Shown here: piece after piece, positions 1 through 8,473 of the stretch
Layout: the number at the start of each line of letters is the position of its first letter
Position numbering within the stretch: position 1 is the stretch's first letter
Assembly (NCBI RefSeq): GCF_902652685.1
Contig: NZ_CACRUY010000012.1
Location: 1 to 64,000 of the forward strand
DNA: 64,000 bases
Origin: Mycobacterium sp. Marseille-P9652
Lineage (GTDB): Bacteria; Actinomycetota; Actinomycetes; Mycobacteriales; Mycobacteriaceae
Reading direction: 5' to 3'
Translations under genes and position numbers: made by a program
The notes under the pieces: model-generated
What the model saw: only the letters and a program-made list of their open reading frames with translations
What the model was told of the DNA's origin: nothing
Databases searched by the model: none

Positions 1-1472
1 GCGGGGCTCGGCGCCGGCGTCGTCCTCGGGGCCGTCGTGGTGGTTGCCGGCGAGGGCGGCGCGGTGCTCGGGCGGTTGGTCGAGTGCACCGCGAAGGCGG
101 CCGCGGCGCCGGCGAGCAGAACTAACAGCGCCAGCCCGATCGCGGCCACCGTCGGCAGCCGCCGATACCACCGGGTCTTCGGTGGGGCCTCGACGTCGGG
201 CGTGGGCTGAACGGGCTGAACGGGCTGGTCGGGCTGGACGGCCGGGCGGGCCGCGGTTTCCCGCGCGGGCGCGGGCAGCACGGGCAGGGCGCCCGGCACC
301 TGCCGCGGCGCGGCGCGCCGCGGCCACGCCAGTGCCTCGGCCGCCGCGGTAGCCCCCACCTCGGCGTGCGGGGCCGGCGCGGTCGCGGGTGCGGCGGCCG
401 CCGGACCCGCCATCGTGACGGCGTCGCCGGGATGGCTCGCCGCGCGCAGGGCGGCGCCGACCGTCGGCGTCAGCTGTGGACGCGCCACCGTGATGACAGG
501 GACGCGCAGGCGTGCCGACAGCGTGGTGGTGACCGCCGGGATGTTGGCGCCGCCGCCCACCGCCACGATGCCGGACAGGTCGCCGATCCCGTTGCGGCTC
601 AACGTTTCCTGCAACACGGACACGAACCTCTCGAGCGATTCGCGGATCACCTCGTCGAGCTCGCTGCGGGTGAGGCGGAAGTCGCCGTGCAGGCCCGGCA
701 GCTCGTCGGCGAGCGCCGTCATGGTGCTCGACGACAACTGCTCCTTGGCGGTCCGGCATTCGGCCCGCAACCGGCTGAGCGAGCCGCGGGCCAGGGTGGT
801 GGCCGGGTCGAACGTGCCGGTACTCGGCAGGTTGCCCATGACGGCGGTCAGCAGCGCCTGGTCGATGAGGTTCCCGGAGAAGTCGGGGTACCGCACGGTC
901 GGCGCCAGCGCGCGGTAGTCGCCCGCGGGATCCATCAGGGTGATGCTGGTCCCGGTGCCGCCGAAGTCGCACACCGCGACGGTGCCGCCGGCCGGAATGC
1001 CGGGATTGGCGCGCACGGCGAATAGCGCGGCCGCCGCGTCCGGGATCAGCACCAGCGGCCTGGCGCGATTCGACCACTCGGACACCCGGCTCAGCGCGCC
1101 GCCCACCGCGTCCACCGCCGCCGACTCCCAGTGCGAGGGGTAGCTCACCGCCACGCTGTCGGGCAGCGCGCCGCCCCCGGTGACCGCGTAGGCCAGCGCC
1201 CGCAGCGCGTCGGCGATCAACGCCTCGCTGCGGTGTACGGAGCCGTCAGCGGCGACCACCCCATACGGGTCTCCGACCCGGTCAACGAAGTCGGCGAGCA
1301 CCGCACCGGGCGCGTTGAGTTTCGGGTTCTCCGACGGCACCCCGACCTCGGGCGGCCGTTCGCGATACAGCGTCAGGACGGGCTTGCGGGTGAGCGCGTT
1401 CTCGGCGGTGACGGCCGCGAGATTGGTGGATCCGATCGAAAGGCCCAGCGCGGGTCTCACTCCGTCGGCCAT
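1..1472 (-). CDS. Hsp70-like actin-fold protein with TM segment and Pro/Thr-rich tail (partial, 3' end off window)
   Basis: The N-terminal ~370 residues have the actin/Hsp70 ATPase fold: phosphate-1 loop (LSIGSTNLAAV near residue 10), phosphate-2 loop (VCDFGGTGTS, around residue 165) and an adenosine motif (VGGGANIP). No Hsp70 substrate-binding domain follows. Instead there is a low-complexity Ala/Pro stretch, one hydrophobic segment (GLALLVLLAGAAAAF) after a basic RWYRR, and a Pro/Thr-rich tail that runs off the left edge. The protein is therefore probably a membrane-anchored, Hsp70-related ATPase rather than a chaperone. The ATG at 1472 opens directly into the ATPase fold. From memory it matches the proline-rich protein Rv2264c of M. 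tuberculosis, and the MFS and cyp124 genes that follow fit that order. Its role is unknown. Confidence 0.85.
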   Translation of the reverse strand, partial: MADGVRPALGLSIGSTNLAAVTAENALTRKPVLTLYRERPPEVGVPSENPKLNAPGAVLADFVDRVGDPYGVVAADGSVHRSEALIADALRALAYAVTGGGALPDSVAVSYPSHWESAAVDAVGGALSRVSEWSNRARPLVLIPDAAAALFAVRANPGIPAGGTVAVCDFGGTGTSITLMDPAGDYRALAPTVRYPDFSGNLIDQALLTAVMGNLPSTGTFDPATTLARGSLSRLRAECRTAKEQLSSSTMTALADELPGLHGDFRLTRSELDEVIRESLERFVSVLQETLSRNGIGDLSGIVAVGGGANIPAVTTTLSARLRVPVITVARPQLTPTVGAALRAASHPGDAVTMAGPAAAAPATAPAPHAEVGATAAAEALAWPRRAAPRQVPGALPVLPAPARETAARPAVQPDQPVQPVQPTPDVEAPPKTRWYRRLPTVAAIGLALLVLLAGAAAAFAVHSTNRPSTAPPSPATTTTAPRTTPAPSP

Positions 1473-1590
1473 GTCGGTCAACCCCCGTCTCCCAGGTTCT
1501 GCGCAGCCGTCAATCCATAGACAATCTCAGCAATGCCTATGCGGGCGCTGTGTAAACGATGGCCCGCAGCTGTGATCGCGGGTCGCGGGC

Positions 1591-2667
1591 TCAGCGGATA
1601 GTGCCGGCGCCAGGGATGAGCGGCAGGTCCAAAGCGGTTACCCACCCGGGTCGAAGGTCATTCACCGCGGGGACGGCGTTGAGTGCCCGCATCCCGGTCG
1701 CGAGGCACCCGGCCGTCGCCGCGTCCCGGCCCGAGCCGTCGGTGAAGCGGAACGCCGTCTCCTGGAAGATGCTGGGCGTCCCCTCGATGTCGACCCGGTA
1801 CACGTCGTCGTCGTGGCCGGACGGCCAGTCGGGCGCCGCGTCGCGGCCGATGCGGTTGACGTGCTCGAGCTGGATGCGCGTCTCGCCCTGGTAGACGCCG
1901 TTGATGGTGAACCGCACGGCGGCGACGTGCCCGGGTTTGATGACGCCCTTGACGGTGTTGCGTTCGGTTGGGGTGACCCACTTGTCCCACGTGGTGGTGA
2001 TCTCGTCGAGCATGATGCCGGCGGCGTGCGCGATCATCGGCACCGTGGCGCCCCACGCGAAGATCAGCATGTTGGGGTCTTCCAGCAGCGGCGTGTACTC
2101 GGGCTCGCGGCCGATGCCCATCTCGACCTCGTAGTCGCCCTCGTAGTTGGTGTAGTCCAGCAGCTCCGAGGCGCGCACGCGGCGCACCTCGGAGCACAGG
2201 CCCATCAGCGTCATGGGGAACAGGTCGTTGGCGAAGCCCGGGTCGATGCCAGTGGTGAAGCACGACGACTCCCCCAGCTCGCAGGCCTCGGTGATGGGCG
2301 CGATCCACTGCGGCGGGTTGAGGTGCATAGTCGGCCACACCCACGGCGTCATCGCCGTCGAGCACACGTCGATCCCCGCACGCAGGAAGCGGGTGATCAG
2401 CGAGATGTTGTCCTTGGCGTGCATGGCCGTCGGGCCGTAGTGCACCAGCGCATCGGGCTTCAGCGCGACCAGGGCGTCGACGTCGTCGGTCGCGGCGATT
2501 CCGGTCGGCTCGGGCAACCCGCAGATGTCGGCGACGTCCCGCCCGACCTTGTCGGGGTTGCTGACGCCGACGCCCACCAACTCGAACAGCGGGTGCTTGA
2601 CGATCTCGGCGATCACCATCTTGCCGACGAATCCCGTGCCCCAAACCACCACACGCTTTGACGTCAT
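1591..2667 (-). CDS. DapB-fold NAD(P)-dependent dehydrogenase (dihydrodipicolinate reductase N-terminal-like)
   Basis: A 358-residue protein beginning with a Rossmann strand and glycine loop (VVVWGTGFVGKMVI) and the VALKPDALVHYGPT region typical of the 2,4-diaminopentanoate dehydrogenase / DapB-like family that is expanded in mycobacteria. The family reduces or oxidises small substrates with NAD(P)H, but the substrate here cannot be read from sequence. The ATG at 2667 was chosen because it sits immediately before the Rossmann strand; the open frame continues upstream without family similarity and crosses into the divergent MFS gene. A related gene lies at 63123, also beside a P450. The two start regions (2667 and 2737) are 69 bp apart and divergent, so a shared promoter region is likely. 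Confidence 0.85.
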   Translation of the reverse strand: MTSKRVVVWGTGFVGKMVIAEIVKHPLFELVGVGVSNPDKVGRDVADICGLPEPTGIAATDDVDALVALKPDALVHYGPTAMHAKDNISLITRFLRAGIDVCSTAMTPWVWPTMHLNPPQWIAPITEACELGESSCFTTGIDPGFANDLFPMTLMGLCSEVRRVRASELLDYTNYEGDYEVEMGIGREPEYTPLLEDPNMLIFAWGATVPMIAHAAGIMLDEITTTWDKWVTPTERNTVKGVIKPGHVAAVRFTINGVYQGETRIQLEHVNRIGRDAAPDWPSGHDDDVYRVDIEGTPSIFQETAFRFTDGSGRDAATAGCLATGMRALNAVPAVNDLRPGWVTALDLPLIPGAGTIR

Positions 2668-2736
2668 CGTCACCTTCCCGTCCGGCCCCCGCTTCACCCT
2701 AAGCGGGCGCGCCGGGCAACAGCTAGCATCTGGCGC

Positions 2737-3903
2737 GTGCGCACCCGGCCCGTCTGGCTCACCCGGAACGTGTGGGTGCTCTCCCTGGTGTCGCTGCTGC
2801 AGGACGCGGCCAGCGAATTGCTGTACCCGCTGCTGCCGATCTACCTGACCACCGTGCTGGGCGCGCCGCCCGCGGTCGTCGGGGCCGTGGAGGGCGCCGC
2901 CGAAGGCGCGGCGTCGCTCACCAAGGTGGTGTCGGGCCCGCTGGGCGACCGGTTCGCCCGGCGCCCCCTGATCGGGACCGGCTACGGCATGGCGGCGCTG
3001 GGCAAGGTCATCGTCGCCGCGGCCCGGGGCTGGCCCGGCGTGCTCGCCGGGCGGGTGGTCGACCGGCTGGGCAAGGGGCTGCGCGGCGCCGTGCGCGACG
3101 CCCTGCTGGTCGACGGCATCGAGCCGGACCAGCGCGGCCGGGTGTTCGGGTTCCACCGCACGATGGACACGCTGGGCGCGGTCATCGGGCCGCTGCTCGG
3201 GCTGGCCGGCTACGAGGCGTTTCACCACCGGATCGGCCCCGTCCTCTGGCTGTCGGTGATCCCCGCCGTGCTCAGCGTGGTGCTGATCGCCTGGGTCCGG
3301 GAACGGCCCCGCGACGTGCCGCGCGCGGAGCGGCCGTCGCTGTTCGCCGGTGCCGCCCGGCTGCCCCGCCGCTACTGGGAGGTGGTGGCCTTCCTCGTCG
3401 CGTTCAGCGTCGCCAACTTTCCCGACGCGCTGCTGCTGTTGCGGCTCAAGGAGATTGGCTTCTCCGTCGTCGGCGTCATCCTGGCCTACGTCGGGTACAA
3501 CGCCGTCTACGCGCTGACGAGCTTCCCGGCCGGGCTGTTGGCGGACCGCTTCGGCCGGCCGGTCGCCTACGGGGTGGGGTTGGCGTTCTTCGCGGTCGGC
3601 TATCTGGGCCTAGGCCTCACCACCGACACGGTGACGGCGTGCGCGCTGATCGTCGCCTACGGCATGTTCACGGCCTGTTACGACGGCGTCGGAAAGGCTT
3701 GGATCTCAACGCTTGTCGGGCCGGGCCTGCAGTCCAGCGCCCAGGGCGTGTTCCAGGGGCTGAGCGGGTTCGCGGTGCTGGCCGCGGGCCTGTGGGCCGG
3801 GTTCCTGTGGGGCGCCGATGGCCGGCTGCCGTTGCTGATCTCGGGCGGCGTCGGGGCGGCGTTCGCCTTCGTCCTGCTCGGCGCCACGGCCGTCCGCCGC
3901 TGA
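2737..3903 (+). CDS. Major facilitator superfamily transporter
   Basis: A 388-residue, very hydrophobic protein with about 11-12 membrane segments. The loop between TM2 and TM3 has the MFS signature GPLGDRFARRP (residues ~69-79), and the second half repeats it as GLLADRFGRP. The N-terminus (LQDAASELLYPLLPIYL) resembles the mycobacterial Rv2265-type exporters. It starts at a GTG. The substrate is unknown. It faces away from the DapB-like gene and lies just upstream of the MmpS-like protein and CYP124, the same order as Rv2265-Rv2266. Confidence 0.88.
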   Translation: MRTRPVWLTRNVWVLSLVSLLQDAASELLYPLLPIYLTTVLGAPPAVVGAVEGAAEGAASLTKVVSGPLGDRFARRPLIGTGYGMAALGKVIVAAARGWPGVLAGRVVDRLGKGLRGAVRDALLVDGIEPDQRGRVFGFHRTMDTLGAVIGPLLGLAGYEAFHHRIGPVLWLSVIPAVLSVVLIAWVRERPRDVPRAERPSLFAGAARLPRRYWEVVAFLVAFSVANFPDALLLLRLKEIGFSVVGVILAYVGYNAVYALTSFPAGLLADRFGRPVAYGVGLAFFAVGYLGLGLTTDTVTACALIVAYGMFTACYDGVGKAWISTLVGPGLQSSAQGVFQGLSGFAVLAAGLWAGFLWGADGRLPLLISGGVGAAFAFVLLGATAVRR

Positions 3904-3934
3904 CCACTTCCGTCGCGTGTCGCCTGGTGACACG

Positions 3935-4291
3935 ATGAGCACCATGACACGTCATCTCAGGGCACCCTCGATTTTGCTCGCGGTCGGCATCGGCGTCGCC
4001 AACGTCTGCGCCGGGGTGGCCCACGCGAACGACTTCCCTCAGGTCCGCTACGAGGTCACCGGCACCGCCCCGGTGGCCGAGTTCATCTCGTACCAGACCG
4101 ACAACGGGCAACAGCGGGTGCCCAACGTCAAGCTGCCCTGGTCGGAGCAGTTCACCGGGTTTGGCGGGCAGGTCTTCGTGATCAGCGCACAGGCGCCGGG
4201 CAGCCTCACCTGCCGGATCCTGGTCGACGGCCGGTTGGTCAAGGAGGCCACGGCGAACGGCGCCCCGGCCCGCACGGTCTGTACGCAGTGA
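3935..4291 (+). CDS. Secreted MmpS-like protein
   Basis: A 118-residue protein with an N-terminal signal peptide (hydrophobic LLAVGIGVANVCAGVAHA, cleavage likely after AHA). A beta-rich domain follows that matches the MmpS C-terminal pattern: VRYEVTGTAP, ISYQTDNG, LPWSEQF, and a conserved Cys pair (LTCRILVDG ... TVCTQ). True MmpS proteins accompany MmpL transporters and keep an N-terminal membrane anchor; here no MmpL is adjacent. The stop codon overlaps the GTG of CYP124 (GTGA), so the two are probably co-translated. Start could instead be the ATG nine bases downstream. Confidence 0.75.
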   Translation: MSTMTRHLRAPSILLAVGIGVANVCAGVAHANDFPQVRYEVTGTAPVAEFISYQTDNGQQRVPNVKLPWSEQFTGFGGQVFVISAQAPGSLTCRILVDGRLVKEATANGAPARTVCTQ

Positions 4292-5586
4292 GCACCAAGA
4301 CGGGGCTGCGGCCGCGGACGAACGGGGCACCACCGCCCGAGATCCCGCTGGCCGACATCCATCTCGACGCGCTGGATTTCTGGAAGCTCGACGACGACGT
4401 GCGCGACGGCACGTTCGCGACCCTGCGCCGCGAGGCCCCGATCTCGTTCTGGTCCCCCATCGAGTACGAGGGCTTCGAGCTGGGCAACGGGTACTGGGCG
4501 CTGACCAGGCACGAGGACGTCCACTTCGCCAGCCGCCACCCCGACATCTTCAGCTCCGCGAGCGGCATCACGATCGGCGACCAGACGCCCGAGCTGGCCG
4601 AGTACTTCGGTTCCATGATCGTCACCGACGACCCGCGCCACCAGCGGCTGCGCTCGATCGTCAGCCGCGCGTTCACCCCCAAGGTGGTGGCCCGCATCGA
4701 GGCGTCGGTGCGCGAGCGCGCGCACCGGTTGGTGGCGTCGCTGGTCGCCAACCACCCCGACGGCGAGGCCGATCTGGTCGGCGAGCTGGCCGGACCGCTG
4801 CCGCTGCAGATCATCTGCGACATGATGGGCATCCCCGAGGACGACCATCAGCGCGTATTCCACTGGACCAACGTGATTCTCGGGTTCGGCGACCCCGACC
4901 TCACCCTCGACTTCGAGGAGTTCCTCCAGGTGTCGATGGACATCGGCGCCTATGCCACCGCGCTGGCCGAAGACCGCCGCGTCAACCACCACGACGACCT
5001 GACCACCGCCCTGGTGGAGGCCGAGGTCGACGGCGAGCGCCTCTCGTCGCAGGAGATCGCGTCCTTCTTCATCCTGCTCGTGGTGGCCGGCAACGAGACC
5101 ACCCGCAACGCGATCAGCCACGGGCTGCTGGCGCTGTCGCGCTACCCCGAGCAGCGCGACAAGTGGTGGTCGGACTACGACGCGCTGGCGCCCACCGCGG
5201 TCGAGGAGATCGTGCGGTGGGCCTCGCCCGTCGTCTACATGCGCCGCACCGTGACCCGGGACATCGAGCTGGGCGGGGTCAAGATGACCGCAGGCGACAA
5301 GGCGGCGCTGTGGTACAACTCGGCCAACCGCGACGAGTCGAAGTTCGCCAATCCGTGGGCGTTCGACGTCGCGCGCAACCCCAACCCGCACCTGGGCTTC
5401 GGCGGCGGGGGGGCCCACTTTTGCCTGGGCGCCAACCTGGCGCGCCGCGAGATCCGGGTCGTCTTCGACGAGCTGCGCCGCGAGATCCCCGACATCGTCG
5501 CGGTCGACGAGCCGGCGCGGCTGCTGTCGCAGTTCATCCACGGCATCAAGCGGCTGCCGGTCGCCTGGACCCCGCCTCGCTCCTAG
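4288..5586 (+). CDS. cyp124: Cytochrome P450 CYP124 (methyl-branched lipid omega-hydroxylase)
   Basis: A 432-residue P450 with all hallmarks: I-helix oxygen-binding AGNETTRN, K-helix ExxR (EEIVR), and the heme-cysteine loop FGGGGAHFCLG. Long stretches look the same as M. tuberculosis CYP124 as I remember it, such as LPLQIICDMMGIP and HWTNVILGFGDPDL. CYP124 hydroxylates the omega position of methyl-branched lipids and cholesterol-type side chains. It is cytosolic and needs a ferredoxin partner, which is not encoded here. Translation probably couples to the upstream MmpS-like gene through a 4-base overlap. Confidence 0.93.
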   Translation: MSTKTGLRPRTNGAPPPEIPLADIHLDALDFWKLDDDVRDGTFATLRREAPISFWSPIEYEGFELGNGYWALTRHEDVHFASRHPDIFSSASGITIGDQTPELAEYFGSMIVTDDPRHQRLRSIVSRAFTPKVVARIEASVRERAHRLVASLVANHPDGEADLVGELAGPLPLQIICDMMGIPEDDHQRVFHWTNVILGFGDPDLTLDFEEFLQVSMDIGAYATALAEDRRVNHHDDLTTALVEAEVDGERLSSQEIASFFILLVVAGNETTRNAISHGLLALSRYPEQRDKWWSDYDALAPTAVEEIVRWASPVVYMRRTVTRDIELGGVKMTAGDKAALWYNSANRDESKFANPWAFDVARNPNPHLGFGGGGAHFCLGANLARREIRVVFDELRREIPDIVAVDEPARLLSQFIHGIKRLPVAWTPPRS

Positions 5587-5604
5587 CGAGGTCCTGGCGA
5601 GCCG

Positions 5605-5691
5605 CTCTCCGGGGAGGCATATCGCAGTCTCGAAAGCGATAGCGCGTGCGCTACCGCTTTCCGAACTTCGCACTACACCTGGGAGAGAGGT
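5605..5691. repeat. Palindromic intergenic repeat, copy 1 (degenerate)
   Basis: Begins CTCTCCGGGG and ends GGGAGAGAGG, with an inner inverted repeat: left arm at 5631-5645 (CGAAAGCGATAGCGC) and right arm at 5648-5663. The right arm has one substitution and one extra base relative to a perfect match. It is homologous to the copy at 5731-5815. Confidence 0.75.
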
Positions 5692-5730
5692 CGGCGTGGC
5701 GCCACGGTCCTGCGCGCCGGGCGCATCCGT

Positions 5731-5815
5731 CTCTCCGGGTAGGCACACCGCAGTCTCGAAAGCGATAGCGCCTGCGCTATCGCTTTCGAGACCCGCCCCA
5801 CAGCCCGGAGAGAGG
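5731..5815. repeat. Palindromic intergenic repeat, copy 2 (perfect hairpin)
   Basis: An 18-bp perfect inverted repeat at 5754-5771 and 5774-5791 (TCTCGAAAGCGATAGCGC and its complement) around a 2-base loop, flanked by outer arms CTCTCCGGG (5731-5739) and CCCGGAGAG (5804-5812). The nested symmetry suggests a cruciform, a small MITE/REP-like element, or a stable RNA hairpin after cyp124. It is 31 bases upstream of the next start codon. Confidence 0.8.
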
Positions 5816-5846
5816 TGAGCCGCGGAAACGGGCTTACGCTTTCCGC

Positions 5847-6386
5847 GTGACCATCCCCGCGTTTCCCCCTCCCGAGGTGCTGGCCGCGCGGGAGAAGCTC
5901 GTGCTCGACCACTTCCACGACGAGGTCCGCCACGCCTGGGACGACGTGCTCGCCACCTTCCCCCACCCGCGCTACGAGCTGATCCCGCAGATGGTCGTGC
6001 ATGACGGCGACGCGGCGGTGCGCGACTACTACGCCTACACCCGCACCGCGTTCCCCGACCAGGACCACGAGATCATCGCGCTGCGCCACAGCGCCGACGC
6101 GGTGATCGTCGAGTTCTGGCTCATGGGCACCCACCGCGGATACCTCGGCAAGGTCCCCCCGACCGGCAGCCGGTTCCGCGTCCGCATGACCGCCTACTTC
6201 GTCTTCGACGAGACCGAAACCCTTGTCTGCGAACGCATCTACTTCGACACGCTGACCATGGTGAAGCAGCTGCTCGGCGGCATCGACCTCAAGAGGCCGG
6301 GCAACTGGCTGCTGGCCGCGCGATGTGCGAGGGGGTTCCTGGCGATGTCGTCGGAAAAGCCCGACCCGGCGCTGACCTCCGCCTAG
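5847..6386 (+). CDS. SnoaL/NTF2-like protein
   Basis: A 179-residue protein with the cone-shaped NTF2-like pattern used by SnoaL-type cyclases and lyases: an N-terminal helical part, [22 protein letters not shown], a central strand [16 protein letters not shown], then [19 protein letters not shown] and an ERIYFD strand. This layout resembles ester-cyclase or ketosteroid-isomerase-like small-molecule enzymes. No catalytic set can be assigned. It starts at GTG, just after the palindromic repeats and downstream of cyp124, so lipid or sterol chemistry is possible but not shown. Confidence 0.75.
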   Translation: MTIPAFPPPEVLAAREKLVLDHFHDEVRHAWDDVLATFPHPRYELIPQMVVHDGDAAVRDYYAYTRTAFPDQDHEIIALRHSADAVIVEFWLMGTHRGYLGKVPPTGSRFRVRMTAYFVFDETETLVCERIYFDTLTMVKQLLGGIDLKRPGNWLLAARCARGFLAMSSEKPDPALTSA

Positions 6387-6388
6387 CC

Positions 6389-6754
6389 ATGAGCCCCGTC
6401 GCCGGCGACAGCGCGGAACGCGAGCCCGACTACCGGTTCACCTTCGCCAACGAGCGGACCTTCCTGGCGTGGCAGCGCACCGCCCTGGGCCTGCTCGCGG
6501 CGGCGGTGGCGCTGGTGCAGCTGGTCCCTGAGCTGACGATTCCCGGCGCGCGCCGATCGCTCGCCGTGGGGCTCGCGACGCTGGCGATCCTCACCAGCGG
6601 CATGGGCCTGTTGCGCTGGCGGCAGGCCGACCGCGCCATGCGCCGCGGCGAGCCCCTGCCCCGCCACCCCACGCCGGCCTACCTGGCGGTGGGCCTGAGC
6701 GTGGTCGGGCTCGTCGCGCTCGGGCTGGTGATCGCGAAGGCGGTCATGGGGTGA
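6389..6754 (+). CDS. DUF202 family membrane protein (YidH-like)
   Basis: A 121-residue protein with the DUF202 signature [20 protein letters not shown] at residues ~15-34, followed by three membrane helices. It starts two bases after the previous stop and overlaps the next DUF202 gene by four bases (GTGA). From memory this pair corresponds to Rv2272 and Rv2273. Function is unknown; it is an inner-membrane protein. Confidence 0.88.
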   Translation: MSPVAGDSAEREPDYRFTFANERTFLAWQRTALGLLAAAVALVQLVPELTIPGARRSLAVGLATLAILTSGMGLLRWRQADRAMRRGEPLPRHPTPAYLAVGLSVVGLVALGLVIAKAVMG

Positions 6755-7041
6755 ACGACCCGGCCGAGCGGACCACGCTGGCCTGGACGCGCACGTCGTT
6801 CGCGTTCCTGGCCAACGGCGCCCTGCTCGCGATCAAGGACCTGCACGGCCCGAAGTCCTATCTGCCCGCCGCGCTGGCCGTCACCGTGGCACTGGCCACC
6901 TACGTGATCGCGCTGCGGCGGCAGCGGACGCTACAGCAGGACCCGCTGCCGGCCCGCGTCACGCCCCGCCGGCAGGTGTACTTCATCGGGGCCGCGGTGC
7001 TCGTGCTCATCGTCGCGACGATGGCCGGCCAGCTGGCCTAG
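6751..7041 (+). CDS. DUF202 family membrane protein, second member of the pair
   Basis: A 96-residue protein with the shortened DUF202 start [20 protein letters not shown] and three predicted membrane helices (residues ~12-30, 38-56, 72-92). It starts at a GTG overlapping the stop of the preceding DUF202 gene, so the two probably form a heteromeric membrane pair. No function is known. Confidence 0.85.
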   Translation: MNDPAERTTLAWTRTSFAFLANGALLAIKDLHGPKSYLPAALAVTVALATYVIALRRQRTLQQDPLPARVTPRRQVYFIGAAVLVLIVATMAGQLA

Positions 7042-7088
7042 CGGCGTCCGAACCCGTTGCGGCGCATCACAAGCGAGAATGCCCGTAC

Positions 7089-7322
7089 TCAGCCAGCGCC
7101 CGCCCCGGCGCTCTCCAATTTCATGAGCAGTTCGTGGCAGCGCCGTGCCCGCTCGGAATCCTGGGCCATCACCTCACCGAAGAACGACGCAACGTCCTCG
7201 AGGCCCGCGTTCTTGGCATCGCGGACGTATTGGCCGTAGTCGTGCCCGGCCTTCAGCGAGTGGTACTGCAGCGAGATGAGGTCGAACGTCACATCGTCGA
7301 AACCGGTTTCACCCGTAGCCAT
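7089..7322 (-). CDS. Small helical protein, possibly ferritin/rubrerythrin-like
   Basis: A 77-residue acidic, helical protein. The spacing of LISLQYHSLKAGHDYGQYVRDA and SFFGEVMAQDSERARRCHELL recalls one half of a rubrerythrin-like four-helix bundle, but the paired ExxH metal motifs are not clearly present. It is transcribed from the strand opposite to the cutinase. It is likely a real gene because the frame is compact, has an ATG start and shows clear amphipathic helices. Function is not assigned. Confidence 0.6.
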   Translation of the reverse strand: MATGETGFDDVTFDLISLQYHSLKAGHDYGQYVRDAKNAGLEDVASFFGEVMAQDSERARRCHELLMKLESAGAGAG

Positions 7323-7693
7323 GTCGACACCTTTCCATCGAATCGTGTGGTGTCGGCCCGGCTACCCGCGCGGCATGTAACAAAACCGCGCGCGGGAGCG
7401 ATGTTCGGTACATGGCCATTCCGCCCGCCTTGCTCCCGCGCGCCGGGCGCCCGGCGGCAGTTGGGTTGCGGCCGAACGCATCCGTGCCCGGCGGCCACTG
7501 GCCAGGAAATGAATACTTAGCAGCGAACCGCGGCACTCGTTATGATCTATGCGCGTGGCCGGTCTGCAACCTCGTCGGGGCGAGCGCGCTCGGTCGGCCG
7601 CCAGCAGGTAGACCCGCTCTACACAGGAAACGGTGACGAAAGCATATGGAAACGCACAGTTTTGGGGTGGACGTGCTTGGGCACCAATGCGGC
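7323..7693. promoter_or_regulatory. Non-coding gap between divergent genes; possible cutinase promoter
   Basis: No convincing gene is seen. A possible -35 (TTAGCA, 7517-7522) and -10 (TATGAT, 7541-7546) are 18 bp apart and point towards the cutinase, which would give a leader of about 140 bases. The other side must hold the promoter of the small minus-strand gene. The assignment rests on eye inspection only. Confidence 0.3.
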
Positions 7694-8455
7694 ATGATCG
7701 CACGCCACGCCCTGTATTCCCTTGTTCCGGCGGCGTTCGCCGCGGCGGCGGCCCTGGCGGGGACCGTCGTCGCTCCTGCCCTGCCCGAAGCGGCGGCGCA
7801 GCCGTGTCCCGATGTTCAGGTGGTGTTCGCCCGAGGTACGGGTGAGGCGCCGGGCGTCGGTCCCACCGGGCAGGCGTTCATCGACGACCTGCGTTCGCGC
7901 GTCGGCGGGAAGTCGCTCGACGTCTACCCCGTCAACTATCCGGCCAGCAACGAATGGGACACCGGCCTCGACGGCGTCCGCGACGCCGGCGCCCACGTCG
8001 TGAACATGGCCCACGACTGCCCCAACACCAAGATGGTGCTCGGCGGCTACTCCCAGGGCGCGGCTGTCGTCGGCTTCGTCACGTCGGCCACGGTTCCCGA
8101 CGGGGTGGACCCGAATACGGTGCCGAAGCCGCTGGACCCCGCGATCGCCGATCACGTCTCCTCGGTGGTGCTGTTCGGGACGCCCAACGTCCGGGCGATG
8201 AACTTCCTCGGCGAGCCGCCTCTGACGATCGGTCCCCTCTACCAGGCCAAGACGATCAAGATCTGCGCCCCCGAGGACCCGGTCTGCTCCGACGGGATGA
8301 ACTTCGCCGCCCACGACACCTACGCGTCGGGCGGGGGGATGGTCGATCAGGGGGCGGCGTTCGCCGCCGGTCGCCTGGCCGCCGGGCCGGCCCCCGGACC
8401 GACCGGGCCGACCACCATGGCCAACGCGCCGGTTCAGGGCGGCTTCGGGAACTGA
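7694..8455 (+). CDS. Secreted cutinase-like serine esterase (Culp family)
   Basis: A 253-residue protein with signal peptide (LVPAAFAAAAALAGTVVAPA) and a cutinase domain: PCPDVQVVFARGTGE, nucleophile elbow GGYSQGAAV, a catalytic Asp in CAPEDPVC and a His in AAHDTYAS. Four cysteines are placed for the two usual disulphides. Mycobacterial Culp enzymes hydrolyse lipid esters outside the cell. The ATG at 7694 is favoured because it directly precedes the signal peptide; an upstream ATG at 7646 adds 16 atypical residues. The C-terminal ~30 residues are Pro/Gly-rich, slightly longer than the usual ~220-residue family size. Confidence 0.88.
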   Translation: MIARHALYSLVPAAFAAAAALAGTVVAPALPEAAAQPCPDVQVVFARGTGEAPGVGPTGQAFIDDLRSRVGGKSLDVYPVNYPASNEWDTGLDGVRDAGAHVVNMAHDCPNTKMVLGGYSQGAAVVGFVTSATVPDGVDPNTVPKPLDPAIADHVSSVVLFGTPNVRAMNFLGEPPLTIGPLYQAKTIKICAPEDPVCSDGMNFAAHDTYASGGGMVDQGAAFAAGRLAAGPAPGPTGPTTMANAPVQGGFGN

Positions 8456-8473
8456 CCGGGGTCTGATACTCAG

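Noticed and set aside
4048-5748. 566-residue open frame antisense to cyp124
   Set aside because: Shadow of a high-GC gene; no domain motifs, and codon use matches the opposite strand's third-position bias.
7089-7322. Naming the 77-residue protein as ferritin
   Set aside because: The iron-binding ExxH pairs are not clearly present, so only a tentative resemblance is given.
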